In this document: positions 1-10,920 of the stretch, in pieces
Layout: every line of letters starts with the position of its first letter
How positions within the stretch are numbered: the first letter of the stretch is position 1
Assembly: GCF_937616625.2 (NCBI RefSeq)
Contig: NC_065570.1
Span: forward strand, 44,879,665-44,943,664
Direction of reading: 5' to 3'
From: Mercurialis annua
Taxonomy: Eukaryota; Streptophyta; Magnoliopsida; Malpighiales; Euphorbiaceae
Length of the DNA stretch: 64,000 nt
Notes under the pieces: generated by a model
Database searches by the model: none
Told to the model about the DNA's origin: nothing
What the model saw: the letters and a program-made list of their open reading frames with translations, nothing else
Translations under genes and position numbers: made by a program

Positions 1-604
1 TTACCTTGTACATGACATCTTGTGTGAAAAATGTTGTCCCTTTGCTTCTTTAAATCATTATCATCTTTTAGTTGTACGCTAGGTATACGTCTATAAACTA
101 CCAAATCCCTACATTGGTTCTTTAATACCATTATCACTATAACTTTTAGTGATGGAATCTCTTCAATGACACTTTTTTACTTCCAGTCTCAATATAACTA
201 TGATCCTTGAGCACAATTGCTCTTTGATTTGGAGATTGTGAAGTAATAAGACCATAACCTAAGCACTTAAAACATTTTATATCTCAATTTCTTACCATAT
301 ATATCTTAGATTTAAACGTACTCTTGGGATCTACCATTCGTTTTTGCTTGGAATCCTGCAAAACAGATTTGTTAGAAATAAATTTACCGCCCTTTGAAGT
401 ACCACTCCAATTCAGTTTTGAATTTGAAGTAGCACCCCAAATTGAATTGGGATTCTTATTTGATGTCCAATTAGGCTTGTTGTCCACTTTGGTTTTAATT
501 GCTTCTCAATCTTGATGGCAAGTTGCACCCTCTCCTCAATCTCTCCGTATTGATTTAATTCAACCCGGTCATCAATCTCCTTGTTCATTCCTCTAAGAAA
601 ATGA
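1..604 (-). pseudogene. Ty3/gypsy gag-protease relic, runs off the left edge
   Basis: Read on the minus strand, 604 to about 490 encodes a gypsy gag C-terminal segment (FLRGMNKEIDDRVELNQYG, then EERVQLAIKIEKQLK). A one-base shift near 488 leads into an Asn/Ser/Trp-rich linker. A degenerate zinc knuckle follows near 230-275 (CFKCLGYG, with the usual His and last Cys replaced by Leu and Ser). At 1-48 the sequence reads KQRDNIFHTRCHVQG, the start of the gypsy protease region. Internal stops and frameshifts show it is dead. Its upstream end is cut at 604 by the solo LTR; about 10 more bases of it resume at 2530. The family assignment rests on motif recognition. Confidence 0.75.
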
Positions 605-1061
605 TGTTGGGTTTTCTAGGTTCATAACGCAGCAGAATTTCAGAAATTTATCAAAAACCCAAACCAAGAACCATGTAATTTGAATAAATAGATTAATAAC
701 ATAATTAATATTTACTTGTATGTCGAATTCAAACAACAATGTAGGAAGAAAGGAGGTGGTTCACTTTGGTGATACCTGGCTTCAGATAAGAAACGCCTTC
801 AAAAGAACGCGTCCTCTACGAGTATCCACACGAACAGACCTTAGCCAAAACTAGTGCTTATGTGCTAGCACTACTGCTTCACAAGCAATTTCGAATTATT
901 TAGTGATTTAGTGAATAATAAATTTCGTTTTTTACAAACTCATTCCTTAATGTGTATTTATAGGCATACAACAACATTAGGGTTTGAGTCAAATTCGTAT
1001 TTCAATCTCATTGTAACTCTTACAAATTTATGTTTATCAAAAACTCCTTCTTGATAATCAC

Positions 1062-1089
1062 AGACACACACACACACACACACACACAT

Positions 1090-1145
<56 letters not shown>
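1062..1145. repeat. (CA)n-(TA)n compound microsatellite
   Basis: A run of CA dinucleotides passes directly into a long run of TA dinucleotides. A second TA run lies at about 1208-1240. Both are inside the solo LTR and are likely to vary in length. Confidence 0.9.
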
Positions 1146-1149
<4 letters not shown>

Positions 1150-1274
1150 ATCTTCAAAAGATAATAACTTAAGGGAAACACTTATCCTTAAATTTCGAAT
1201 TTCAATTAATATATATATATATATATATATTTATTTATTATTTTATATATATTACGAATTATGTATATATAATA

Positions 1275-1584
1275 GGGTTAATGTCAAAAAAAATCACGAA
1301 CTTTACACGTTTTCTCATTTTAATCACGCAGTTTAAATTTTCTCATTTTCATGCACGAACTATCACTTTTTCCCAAATTCATGCACGGTGCTAAGGTGGC
1401 ACTCATTCATTGGTGTAAAATGACATCCACCTCAACGAATTACACCAATGGAGTCGTGACACCTCAGCACTGTGCATGGATTTGAGAAAAAGTGGTAGTT
1501 CGTGCATGAAAATGGGAAAATTTAAACTACGTGATTAAAATGAGAAAACATGTAAAGTTGATGAATTTTTATGACATTAGCCCT
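1275..1584. mobile_element. MITE copy 1, family starting GGGTTAATGTC, 8-bp TSD
   Basis: The element starts GGGTTAATGTCA and ends TGACATTAGCCCT, so the ends are inverted repeats, and the arms stay complementary for roughly 100 bp. It is flanked by the direct repeat ATATAATA at 1267-1274 and 1585-1592. An 8-bp duplication fits the hAT superfamily, although the AT-rich context weakens the inference. A second copy lies at 51061-51370. No coding capacity. Confidence 0.8.
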
Positions 1585-2540
1585 ATATAATAAACTAATA
1601 ATCACTTAATTCCACTGGATTTGTACAACCCATATTTATTTTGGGCCTGTTCTTAGTGTGCGACCCTGTAGGTTCGTATAACGTTGGCAGTAGGCCCGAA
1701 ATTCCTATTTCAGCCCACAAGTCATAAGTGGTCTCTAGCAAGACATTATGACTACCTAAATTATACGAATATCGATAATCCGATTTAACCATTTAAAATA
1801 ATATTTTAATCCCTTTATCTCTCGATATCCTGATTGAATATAAGGCATAGTCCTGTCATCCTTATAATATTCAATCATTAGTTTCCTGATTTCAAGTAGA
1901 CTGAAAATGATAACTCTTTATCAATTCATTTAGTATGGCCATGCATTTCCTTCAGTCTATCTTCTTCAAGGGGCCCATAGATATCTTACCCAAATAAATG
2001 AGGGAAAAATTACTTCTCAGTCACTCACATAGTTACTTTCATATCCAATGACAATCTATTCCACTATCCTGTTAAAGATAATGTAAGACTGTATCAAAAC
2101 ATGAAATAGCTATGTAGAAATCCATGGTGATTTCAAGGTCAAAGGATTATACTAATAGAACTGTAATGAGAATTACTTATGACAGTTATCTATATAGTAT
2201 TCTCAAGGTTGATCATTTGGTGCCTTATTTCTCAAATAGCACCTATGATTTGACTTTATATCTCATATACATGATTAGTAAAACATAATCATCAGTCAAC
2301 ATCATACTAGTCTCAATATTCTATTAAGATTAGGGATAGATGGAATATAATTCTTTATAAAACTTAAGGGTTCTACTATCAATTCACATACTTGATGACC
2401 TTAGAAAGAATTAACCATTCAAGTATTTTAATCATAATATAAAATGATAAAAACTAGCAATCAATAAATAACAAAACGATAAAGTCAATACACGGTCACA
2501 CATGATTGACCTAGTGCATATCACTAACAAATGAGACATG

Positions 2541-3050
2541 GTGTAATGCCCCATAAGTTCAAGTGTCGAACACACTACATGTCCTAAAAGAGGGTCCAAA
2601 ATTTCAAAAATAAAGAATAATTGATAATAAAAGAATAAATATTATCGAGTAAGATGTTTATATTTATCAAATTATATGGAAAAATTTGGATATCGGCATT
2701 TATTAAGATGAGAAATGATGAGATTAAAAAAGAAATATATATATAGTGAGTTTTATGTCTCAAATTGGAAATTTTAGTATTAATGTCCAAGATTAATCCC
2801 TAAAGGGGTAATGAAATATATTTTATAAAATATCGAAATAGTATTATTTATTTGGTTATAAATAATACGTAAGTGTTTGAGTTAAAGTAATTAATTGATC
2901 ATTTTGATTAAAAGAAAAGACGAAAGGGTTATTACATTAGTTAAAGAAATGAGGAATTAAAGAAGCCAAAATCCCAAATATTATCTTAGAGGGGTGTGAA
3001 TAAGGTTATTTTAGGAATTAAAAATTTATTAGTGTTTGGTTAAGTGTTTG
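2541..3050. mobile_element. Older LTR-like relic, related to the LARD LTR
   Basis: It starts TGTAATGCCCCATAAG, close to the start TGTAATACCCCGTAAG of the LARD LTR at 4227. The similarity fades after the first tens of bases and the region is AT-rich with no gene. It may be the outer LTR into which the later elements inserted, continuing at about 4140-4226 and 13443-14300. That continuity is inference. Confidence 0.4.
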
Positions 3051-3438
3051 AGAGGTAGAAGAAAGAACACAAATAATTTAGAGTGGTTCGAATCACAAAC
3101 TGATTCTACTCCACTACTCAATTAAAAATTGAACTTTGTAATAAATTCACTAAATTGGTGTTTTAAGCTTGACACCTAACTATTACAATAAGTGTTTTTT
3201 TAAGCTAATAAAAAACCTAAAAACACAATGATAAATCAAATATTGATTATCAGCGACAAAGAAAAGCAATCAAATAATGATGCACAATTTACTAGGGAAG
3301 AGTATAATTGAATGCTTGTAGTTGTTGTTAATGTTAGAGTGTCTAGCCACATAAATGTGGTAGATAGAGGGTATTTATAACCCCAACAACCTCCTCTGAG
3401 ACTTTAAAGGAAAAGACAATTATTTGCTGAAAACAGTT

Positions 3439-3762
3439 GTGTCACGCCCGAGACACAGCTTTGTCACGCCCGTGACACATGATCTGGACAAGTGGTCCAA
3501 TCAGGCCTTGTCATGTGTTTTTTAGCCGTTGTGGGATTTGAATATAACCGTTGGAACCCCGACAGCTCCGGATGTCATGTCTGTGACACCCTCATGTCAC
3601 GCCAGCTATCTTCTTTCTCAAAGTGGGTATGAAACCCTGGGATGTGTCACGCCCGCGATGCCTTCAAGTCACGCCCGCGATGCCTTCAAGTCAGGCCCGT
3701 GACTCTTGTGTCACGCCCGTGACTCTTGTGTCATGCCCGCGACACACAACTGTCATAGGCGT
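3439..3762. repeat. Array of short palindromes, core GTCACGCCCGTGAC
   Basis: About nine variants of a GTCACGCCCGTGAC-like palindrome occur here. The first are GTGTCACGCCCGAGACAC at 3439 and TGTCACGCCCGTGACA at 3462. Between about 3640 and 3760 they are packed closely, with the spacer GATGCCTTCAA repeated twice. Units differ mainly in the central bases while the arms stay complementary. Confidence 0.8.
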
Positions 3763-3840
3763 GAAAAGCTCATTGGAACTTTTTTTTTTATCAAAGGTGG
3801 AAATCGACTCTTTCGAGTCTCATGTTAGTTGTTAGTTACC

Positions 3841-3905
3841 GAGGCGTGGTTCGAACCCACAACCTCTCGATGCACTTAGAGACGCCTTAGCCATTTAGGC
3901 TAGGC
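3841..3905 (-). repeat. tRNA-like (SINE-like) segment with A and B boxes
   Basis: On the minus strand there is an A-box-like TGGCTAAGGCGT (3882-3893) and a B-box-like GGGTTCGAACCACG (3844-3857). Spacing suits a pol III internal promoter. No complete tRNA cloverleaf is apparent, so this is more likely a SINE head or decayed tRNA. Confidence 0.45.
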
Positions 3906-5053
3906 CTACATTGGCGCTCATTGGAACTTTGAATTCGTAAAATTTTGATTCTTGCTAGAACCTTCCGAATCGATCTATGATGGTTTTGATAGGTTCCTAT
4001 ACACTAATAAACAATATTAGAACCTTTAAATTGATTGTCAAATTCAAAATTAAAGAGATCAAAAGGACTTGGTCCTACAGAAACAAATTAACCAAATCAT
4101 ATATAAATATTGATATGAATTCAAAACATATCACAGAACAAAACTTCTACCATTTTTAAAAGCAAAGAATCGATCTTCTAGGGTTTCTTCGTTCTTCAAC
4201 CGAATTGAGCAATTTTTGTTCCGTTGTGTAATACCCCGTAAGTTCAAATTATTTAATTGGACCACTTGTCAAGTTTTGAGTTGTTGGAGTGGCGACATCG
4301 AAAAGATTTCTGCAAAACTAAAATAGATAAGACTTCAGTAGGTCAGTTTTAAGAATATAACTACGAGAAGATTGATAATAGTCATTAATTAAAAGGTGGA
4401 ATTGGGACTAAGGAAAATATTAAGAAAAGTTACGAAAATAAAGTTTGAGTACCAAATTGGTAATTAACTAGTTAATTCTCGAAAATTATAAATCAAAAGA
4501 TTTTGACGGAAAAATATTAATTGTGGGATTTGTATTATTTATTAGATATAAATAATATATGTGAGTTTGAATCGAAACGATTAAATAATCGTTGAAATAA
4601 AAGATAAGTTAAAAGTGAAATTTGTATTAAGGAAAGAAATGAAGGATCAAGTGATACATTAGCCATCATATATGTAATAAGAAATATGATATCAGAAGAA
4701 GAGAGAATGATCCATAGGCTTCATCATCTTCTTCACCGCTTCTCACCTTCATCAAATCACGGTTTCTCCGTTCGGCGTCCAATTCAAACAATTCTCGCGC
4801 CAACCTCTTCGGAATTAGAAGCTCTATCAATCTCAAGCTTCGAATCAAGGTAAGATGTCAAGATTTGGTATTGAAATTGGCAAAGAATGGGCTGTTTTGA
4901 AGTTTTATGTTTTGCGTATACCGTATTCATCGAAAATAGGTCGGTTTTGATGTTTTTGGATAAACGGTGAAATGGGTATTGTTAGGAAGAGTGTCGTAAT
5001 CATGTTTGGAACATCGGGGCACGCTGGAAACAGCTCAGTATAAGGGTTTCGAG

Positions 5054-5218
5054 GCTGTGCAAAAGCACAGCCGTGTTGTGCGAACGCACAGCATGGTGTG
5101 CAATCGCACAGCATTGCGTGCGAGCGCACACCAGGATGTGCGAACGCACAGATGATGGGACTGTGTGATCACACAGGCAACTGTGCAAACACATAGTACC
5201 AACTGTGCGATCGCACAG
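5054..5218. repeat. Array of eight short palindromes in the 5' LTR
   Basis: Eight consecutive units on the plan TGTGCG-NN-CGCACA were read, for example GCTGTGCAAAAGCACAGC, TGTGCGAACGCACA, TGTGTGATCACACA and TGTGCGATCGCACA. The arms change together so that most units stay self-complementary. The array lies about 830 bp into the LTR. Confidence 0.85.
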
Positions 5219-5954
5219 TCGGCAGAGATGCCGTTTAGGAGCTTTCCGACCTCTCTTGACCCGTGAACTTGATTTTTTGTATCGGATTATGAAAAGGCTA
5301 TCAAGAACCATCGGTTAAACGAAAAAAAAGAAATCGATAAGGTAAATAAAGAACTATTAAAGTCAACGTGTTGAGGTTAAAAATGGAAACGTTTACATTG
5401 TGTTGTGAATAAACAACTAGTTAAAGAAATAGTATCTAGAAGGCATAGTCTCGGGTTAACCCTATACATAAGATTTTGAATTGAGTCAGGCGGTTATAAT
5501 TAAATGCGTTTCTGATAACGGTATTATATTAGAGAGATCATCGGATTATAGAATTGGAGAATTTAGCTATCGAAGGGAGAATTTATCGGTGAGGTACTTA
5601 ATGGAGGAAATTGATAATCAGGGAGGATCTTATCGATATTTTTGCCTATTATCGATTTGATTATCGCTATATGTGAGTTGCATTTTACTTTTGCGTATTA
5701 TTATAAAAGATAATTTCATATATTATGAATGTTATTATCCAATACATCGCATTTATATGATTTAAATGTACGATGCATAGTTTTATCGATTGTTTGAATA
5801 TAAGTATCTAGTGTGCGATCCTAAGAAACTAACTACCTATTGGGTGTCAATAGGCTGTGTGATTACCAGTCCGTGAGTCAGTCTAGCGTGTCTAAATTGT
5901 TATTGATGTTATGAATGTGCATGATATGTATATGAAAGATGGAAAATGAATGAG

Positions 5955-6100
5955 AGATACGAGGTTGAACTCGGTGGAACTATCCCTGGACCCGTATCTA
6001 GTGGGTTGAACTCGGTTGAACTATCTCGGGACCCACGACTTGGGATTTAGTGATTGCTCGCGGTTGAATTCGGTTGAACTATCTCGGGACCGGACCATTT
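5955..6100 (+). repeat. Threefold repeated block in the LTR
   Basis: The block GGTTGAACTCGGTTGAAC followed by TATCTCGGGACC occurs three times at about 50-bp spacing with variation. The same array is present in the 3' LTR at about 12556-12690. No function is evident. Confidence 0.7.
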
Positions 6101-6852
6101 GGATTGAAATGATTCGATATGATCTGATTCGATATGAATACAATATAGCAAAATGAGATAGGGCTTAAGATTAGGTTTCGATCGGATCCAACGCTTGAGA
6201 ACGTACTATTATTTTCTTATATCATGTATCGATTAATTTACGTTTTAAGCATGCAATGTTATGTTTTTATAATACCGTTTGTAAGTTTGCAAACTCACTC
6301 AGTATTTCCCAAAATACTAAACCCCTCACTGTTGATGTTTTTCAGGTGATTGGAGTCTGATCAGACAAACCGTCTCCTTTGTGTTGGAAGTCTTTTGATT
6401 TGCACAAAGTACAAGTCCCTAGAGCTGCAATAGTCCGTGGGTGTCAGTATATGAATAGAGTTTTACGGTATTTTAGATGTAAACTCTGATATGATTTACA
6501 AATGATATTTATTTATAAAGGTGTGGTTTTATCCGTTTGATTTCTATACCAATTGCCATGAATGGAATTGGTCATACTTATTACTAGAAACAGGGCAGTG
6601 CTGGATGTGGGATATCGCTTTGTAAGACCCTGGTTTCTACGAATCGTTTTGTATCGGTTTTCAGAAAAGGAATATGATATTTTGATATTTTATAATCACA
6701 ATGTTTAAATGAGTTTTCTGGAAACGTTTTATACATAATATTATATTTTATTTGCGAAAAAATTTATGGTAATTTTAGGCTTGCTACGGTTTTGGAGCTA
6801 CCACTCCCATTTCCTAGCACCGGTCGCGGCTTAATAATTTGGGTCGTGACAA

Positions 6853-6868
6853 AGTTGGTATCAGAGCT
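6853..6868 (+). other. Primer-binding site, tRNA-Met type
   Basis: TGGTATCAGAGC lies two to four bases after the end of the 5' LTR. This is the usual complement of the 3' end of plant initiator tRNA-Met used by many plant LTR retrotransposons. Confidence 0.85.
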
Positions 6869-9800
6869 GTTGGTCCAGTTACCTCTGCTAATATGTGTTT
6901 TGTTGGTTAAGTGATCTAGGAACTACTGCAGCTATAGAGTTGAGTTCTGTCTGGTCCAAGTACTTTGCATTGTGTGCTTTGTGATAAGTGTGATCGATTG
7001 GTTTGTGAAATGGTTGTTTGTATCCTTACGAGATATATGTGCATGTTTCGTTTTCGATAGGATATGCATGCCTTATATGCATATCTAGATGAAACCTCTA
7101 GGAGATGTAATGCCTCCTATGAATATAATATAGTTGATATGGCTATGACTCGATAGTAAAACATATGTGCTTAGTATCGAATAACGCGAGCGATGCTATT
7201 AAAGTCGATCGATCGAGACGTCAAGATGTGTATGAGAAAGAGAAAGGAGCTATTGAAGTGGGAAAACTTGCCAGGTACAGAGTTTAAAGGTCTAGAGAAC
7301 TTACAAAACTCGGAGTTTATAACTTTCTAAAGTTATTTGTTTAAACGAATTTGAAAGCATAACTGTGCCTAGACCCGATACAGAAATACATGATTGTCAC
7401 AACATTGATAGAAGTGCATCACTACATATATTAATACATGCATTAATAGGACATACATCATATGAATTATGCTCAGACGAAAAGGTAAGCAGTGGCAACT
7501 CTTTGGGAATGAGAGACGTCATCACCCTAGTGCACAATTTTGCTAAGATTTAAATGGAATTTTGAATACAAATTTCAAAATGAGTCGTTTATTTGAAAGA
7601 GTTTTCAATGAGATTTGTTTTATGTAAGTATACCTAGACCAGAACTCTGTAATGCAAGTGAAATGCTTGAGTGCAAGCTGTGATTAAGGCCACGAGAAGA
7701 ACGAATACGTATAATCACGAGAACATATAACTTATGCTTCTAGCATACGTAGTTAGCCTTGATGAAACTACTTAGAATACGACTTAATTAGCATATACGT
7801 ATTCGGAAAGTGACGCATATTCGTTTAGCGATAAGCCATAACATGAACGCCCTCCTAGACGAAATGTCGAGGCCGTCAAACTGTGAGATAAGAGGAAAAG
7901 TGTATGAACAGATAGAATCGAAGGACCAACTAGTATATACCATGGTGCAAGGAACATGCATAATTGCGAAGCATTGATAAGATAAGATTTAGACGTGATC
8001 CACGAATTGTGAAGGCTTAGTAAAATAGTGACAACTTTCGATTAAACCGTTAGATCAAGTTTTTTTTATTGGAACACGATGTTCCTAAGATGGTTATCTG
8101 ATTATTAACCGTTATGATCGTCAAATCGAGAACTCGAAGTAGTTTTCATAAGAGTATCAATGATGGATATATACGGATAAAGGCGACGACCCAAGGAGAC
8201 GTGCGACGAGAATATGAAATACAGAGTATAGAATTGGATCGACTAAGTATAGTTAATATCAGTTCCGTATGAAATGGAATAGTTTGAGGTATACGATAAA
8301 AAGATCAAGAGATAAACGACAAATGTTGCAATAAGTGAGTTAGAAGTTGGAACCACCACAAGATTGCGATTATGAAGTGGATTAGTAAAGCACGAAAGGT
8401 ATAAATGTAATGGATGCTTGTAAAGTGTCGAACCTTAAATTTCAGATTAGGTCAATAAAGAGTAATATGCATAGCATGGTCGATATGTAATATTAATAGT
8501 GATCCTTGAGAGGTTAGATACATTATGTAGCATTGAACTTATCAGATATATGGATAAAGCTTATGAAGGGATATGAAGAAGAGACCCAATATGAGAGTTG
8601 AACCATACTAAAGAAAGTGATATCAGATAGACTGAAATACAAGATAAAGAGATGAAAGTAAGATATATCAAGAGTATAAGACATGTATGATAAGGTATAA
8701 GAATTCAACGGTAGATTAAGGATATTAAGAGATCAGTTAAAGTAACAAGTATCAGGAATGTACGAATAACCTGCGTATGTCGCAAGGAACTCGATAAGAG
8801 TGATCGAGGAAAAAAAAGAGAAAGACACGTGAAGAGTTGACGAGGAGATTAGATTAATCGAAACCTATGTAATCACACACATAGAAACAAAAAGGGATAA
8901 GGATGATACCAGCATATGATCGACTTTATTGACAGTCATAATGTCAATGCAAATATGATAGGATGATACGTATGCGATTGAGAACACACTACATCGAGAA
9001 ATTCAGACGAAGAAGGCTACAACCCTCTATTAATGATCGATGTTGTGGATGCTAAAAGAAGAAGTACACGATGCGACAAAGAGGAATACAAAGAATCCAA
9101 TAGAAGATAATCGAGAAGCACGATAAGAACATGAATATGGACACTTAAGAACACATATATGGTATGGATAAAAGAAACAAGTAACGAATGGAAATAGTAA
9201 CATTGTGGATAGTGCTACATGATAGTAAAGAGAAATAGTTTGGCAACTAAGAGCCAAACCAAGATCGAGTGTTGGAAAGAAGAAATAGATATGAGATAGT
9301 TGGATTATGAGGATGAATGCTAAAAGAATCTTTGAAGATCGAAAGACGAACAATGTCGAGAAAACGATAAAGGCGAGAAAAGCATAGCTGAGATGATATA
9401 AGAAGATGAATAGGAAGTTAAGGACAAGTATAAACTAAGGGTTAATACTAAAGCTAATATTGAAAAAAGATAAATCACGACAAAGAAAATAGTGAAAAAC
9501 TCACTAGAGGGAGAAATTAGATCAAAAAGAGATTGATGTGAAGAGGTTGTAAAGTGCCAAATATGGCAACAAAGATTTAAATGGAATAGTGCTTAAGAGA
9601 ATCAACATGTCATGAAAACCGTAAAGAATGTTTACGCTTGCGATAAGGATGAACAAAGATCTCCGCAAGGATACAAAGATAAAATTGAATAGATAAGAGA
9701 ATAGATTATCGAATTTGAAAATCAATGAAATATACGCTATGCGCGATGCGCGATTAAGGTGACAGTGACGACACTACCATAAGCAACACACGACAACAAA

Positions 9801-10900
9801 AGTTGAAAAGATCAAGAAACCTCATAGTGAATGAGTAAATGGAGTGCATTGAACATATCGCAAGATAAGTTATATAAGAAAAAAGTGAAGCATAGAATAA
9901 GTGACGACGTCACCAAAGGACATCCCGGTGTGTGTGTGTGTGTGTGTGTAAAATTGGAATAAGAGGAGACAACATGTTTAAAGAATAGTGCATGGCACTA
10001 AGAAGTAGAAGTAAGTCAACGGATATACAACCAATGAAGGAGTATATGAGACACAAAAACGCAAGAGATAAGCCAAGTAAGCCCCTACAAGGAAAACAAA
10101 GACCTTATAAGGATACGTCATGAGGATTCACCTCATGGATGACCATGATAAGTTATAATAGTGAAGAATAAAATTCGGTGCGATAAGTGGAACGATAAAA
10201 TATATGGGAATAATAGATAGCGGATTAAGATCCTAATATCACGACGACTAGCAGTCAGACGGTGGCACCAGCCTTACGAAAGAGACTACGTACATAGAGA
10301 AGTATGTGTTAATCGAGTGTCCGCCTTATTCAACAAGAAACGATGATAGGACTAAGTATATTGTACAAAGGAAAAGGATCAAGAGTGAAAAACAATTATT
10401 AGTGTATGTGGATGTAGTTGATATTGTTATAAGAGAAAATGTCTGAGATTAAGATCAAGTCGTGACAACGACCAAGTAAAGAAGATTGAAGAGTACGAAT
10501 TAATAAATTGTCTATATCATTCGACGACAAGTAAGAAAAGCTTACGGATGAGGATTATCATCTCTAGTGATAAGACACCACTAGAATGAACTACCATTGG
10601 ATGTCAATAATAAACTGAAAGCTCAATTACAAGGATAAGAGTTCAGAGTATTGAATATCGGTTAAAGAACAGATGAAAGACTTATGTATACAAGATATAA
10701 GAGAAGAGATTATATGTAAAGAGTCATAGTACATAAGAATACAACTAAAGTCACTATAGAAGAAGACTATAGAACTGGAATGATAATTCCCCGCGCCGAC
10801 AAGCATCGTGCAATAAGTACGATGTATTTATTATAAATAAAGTCTAAGATATCAAAGGATTAAAATAAGTAAGAAGAATATATGAAAATTCGAGGACGAA
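6869..10900 (+). mobile_element. Interior of the LARD-like element, no coding sequence found
   Basis: About 4 kb rich in A and G with stops in all frames. None of the reading frames (about 100 codons at most) resembles gag, protease, RT, RNase H or integrase. It contains a GT dinucleotide run at about 9927-9949. Such interiors of LARDs are thought to act as packaged RNA, but nothing here proves it. Confidence 0.7.
9927..9949. repeat. (GT)n microsatellite
   Basis: A run of GT dinucleotides in the interior of the LARD-like element. Confidence 0.9.
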
Positions 10901-10904
10901 TTTT

Positions 10905-10920
10905 TATAAAGGGGAAAAAA
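10905..10920 (+). other. Polypurine tract of the LARD-like element
   Basis: AAAGGGGAAAAAA abuts the start of the 3' LTR at 10921, as expected for the plus-strand primer. It is preceded by ATTCGAGGACGAAT, a motif often seen at this place in chromovirus-type gypsy elements. Confidence 0.8.

Larger units (their letters stand above)
605..2529. mobile_element. Solo LTR with 5-bp target duplication
   Basis: The segment begins TGTTGGG and ends CTAACA, so it has LTR-type TG/CA ends with short inverted termini. It is flanked by a perfect direct repeat AATGA at 600-604 and 2530-2534. It contains no primer-binding site, polypurine tract or coding sequence, as expected for a solo LTR left by LTR-LTR recombination. 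It interrupts the gypsy gag relic. It holds CA/TA microsatellites and a nested MITE at 1275-1584. Copia versus gypsy origin was not resolved. Confidence 0.75.
3058..4140. mobile_element. Unclassified insertion with palindrome array and tRNA-like segment
   Basis: No gene is seen. The left part (AGAGTGGTTCGAATC near 3080) resembles copia LTR sequence. Positions 3439-3762 hold an array of short palindromes. Positions 3841-3905 hold a minus-strand tRNA-like segment. Exact ends and TSD were not found. Confidence 0.35.
4227..6851 (+). repeat. 5' LTR of the LARD-like element
   Basis: 2625 bp with TG/CA ends. It contains the palindrome array at 5054-5218 and a repeated block at about 5955-6100 built on GGTTGAACTCGGTTGAAC. 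Over the first 200 bp or so, about 7 differences from the 3' LTR were counted by eye, which suggests a fairly recent insertion. The short reading frames here are not considered genes. Confidence 0.85.

Noticed and set aside
5000..5311. 103-codon Cys/His-rich reading frame on the minus strand
   Set aside because: The Cys/His pattern arises from the TGTGCG/CGCACA palindromes; the second LTR does not keep the frame.
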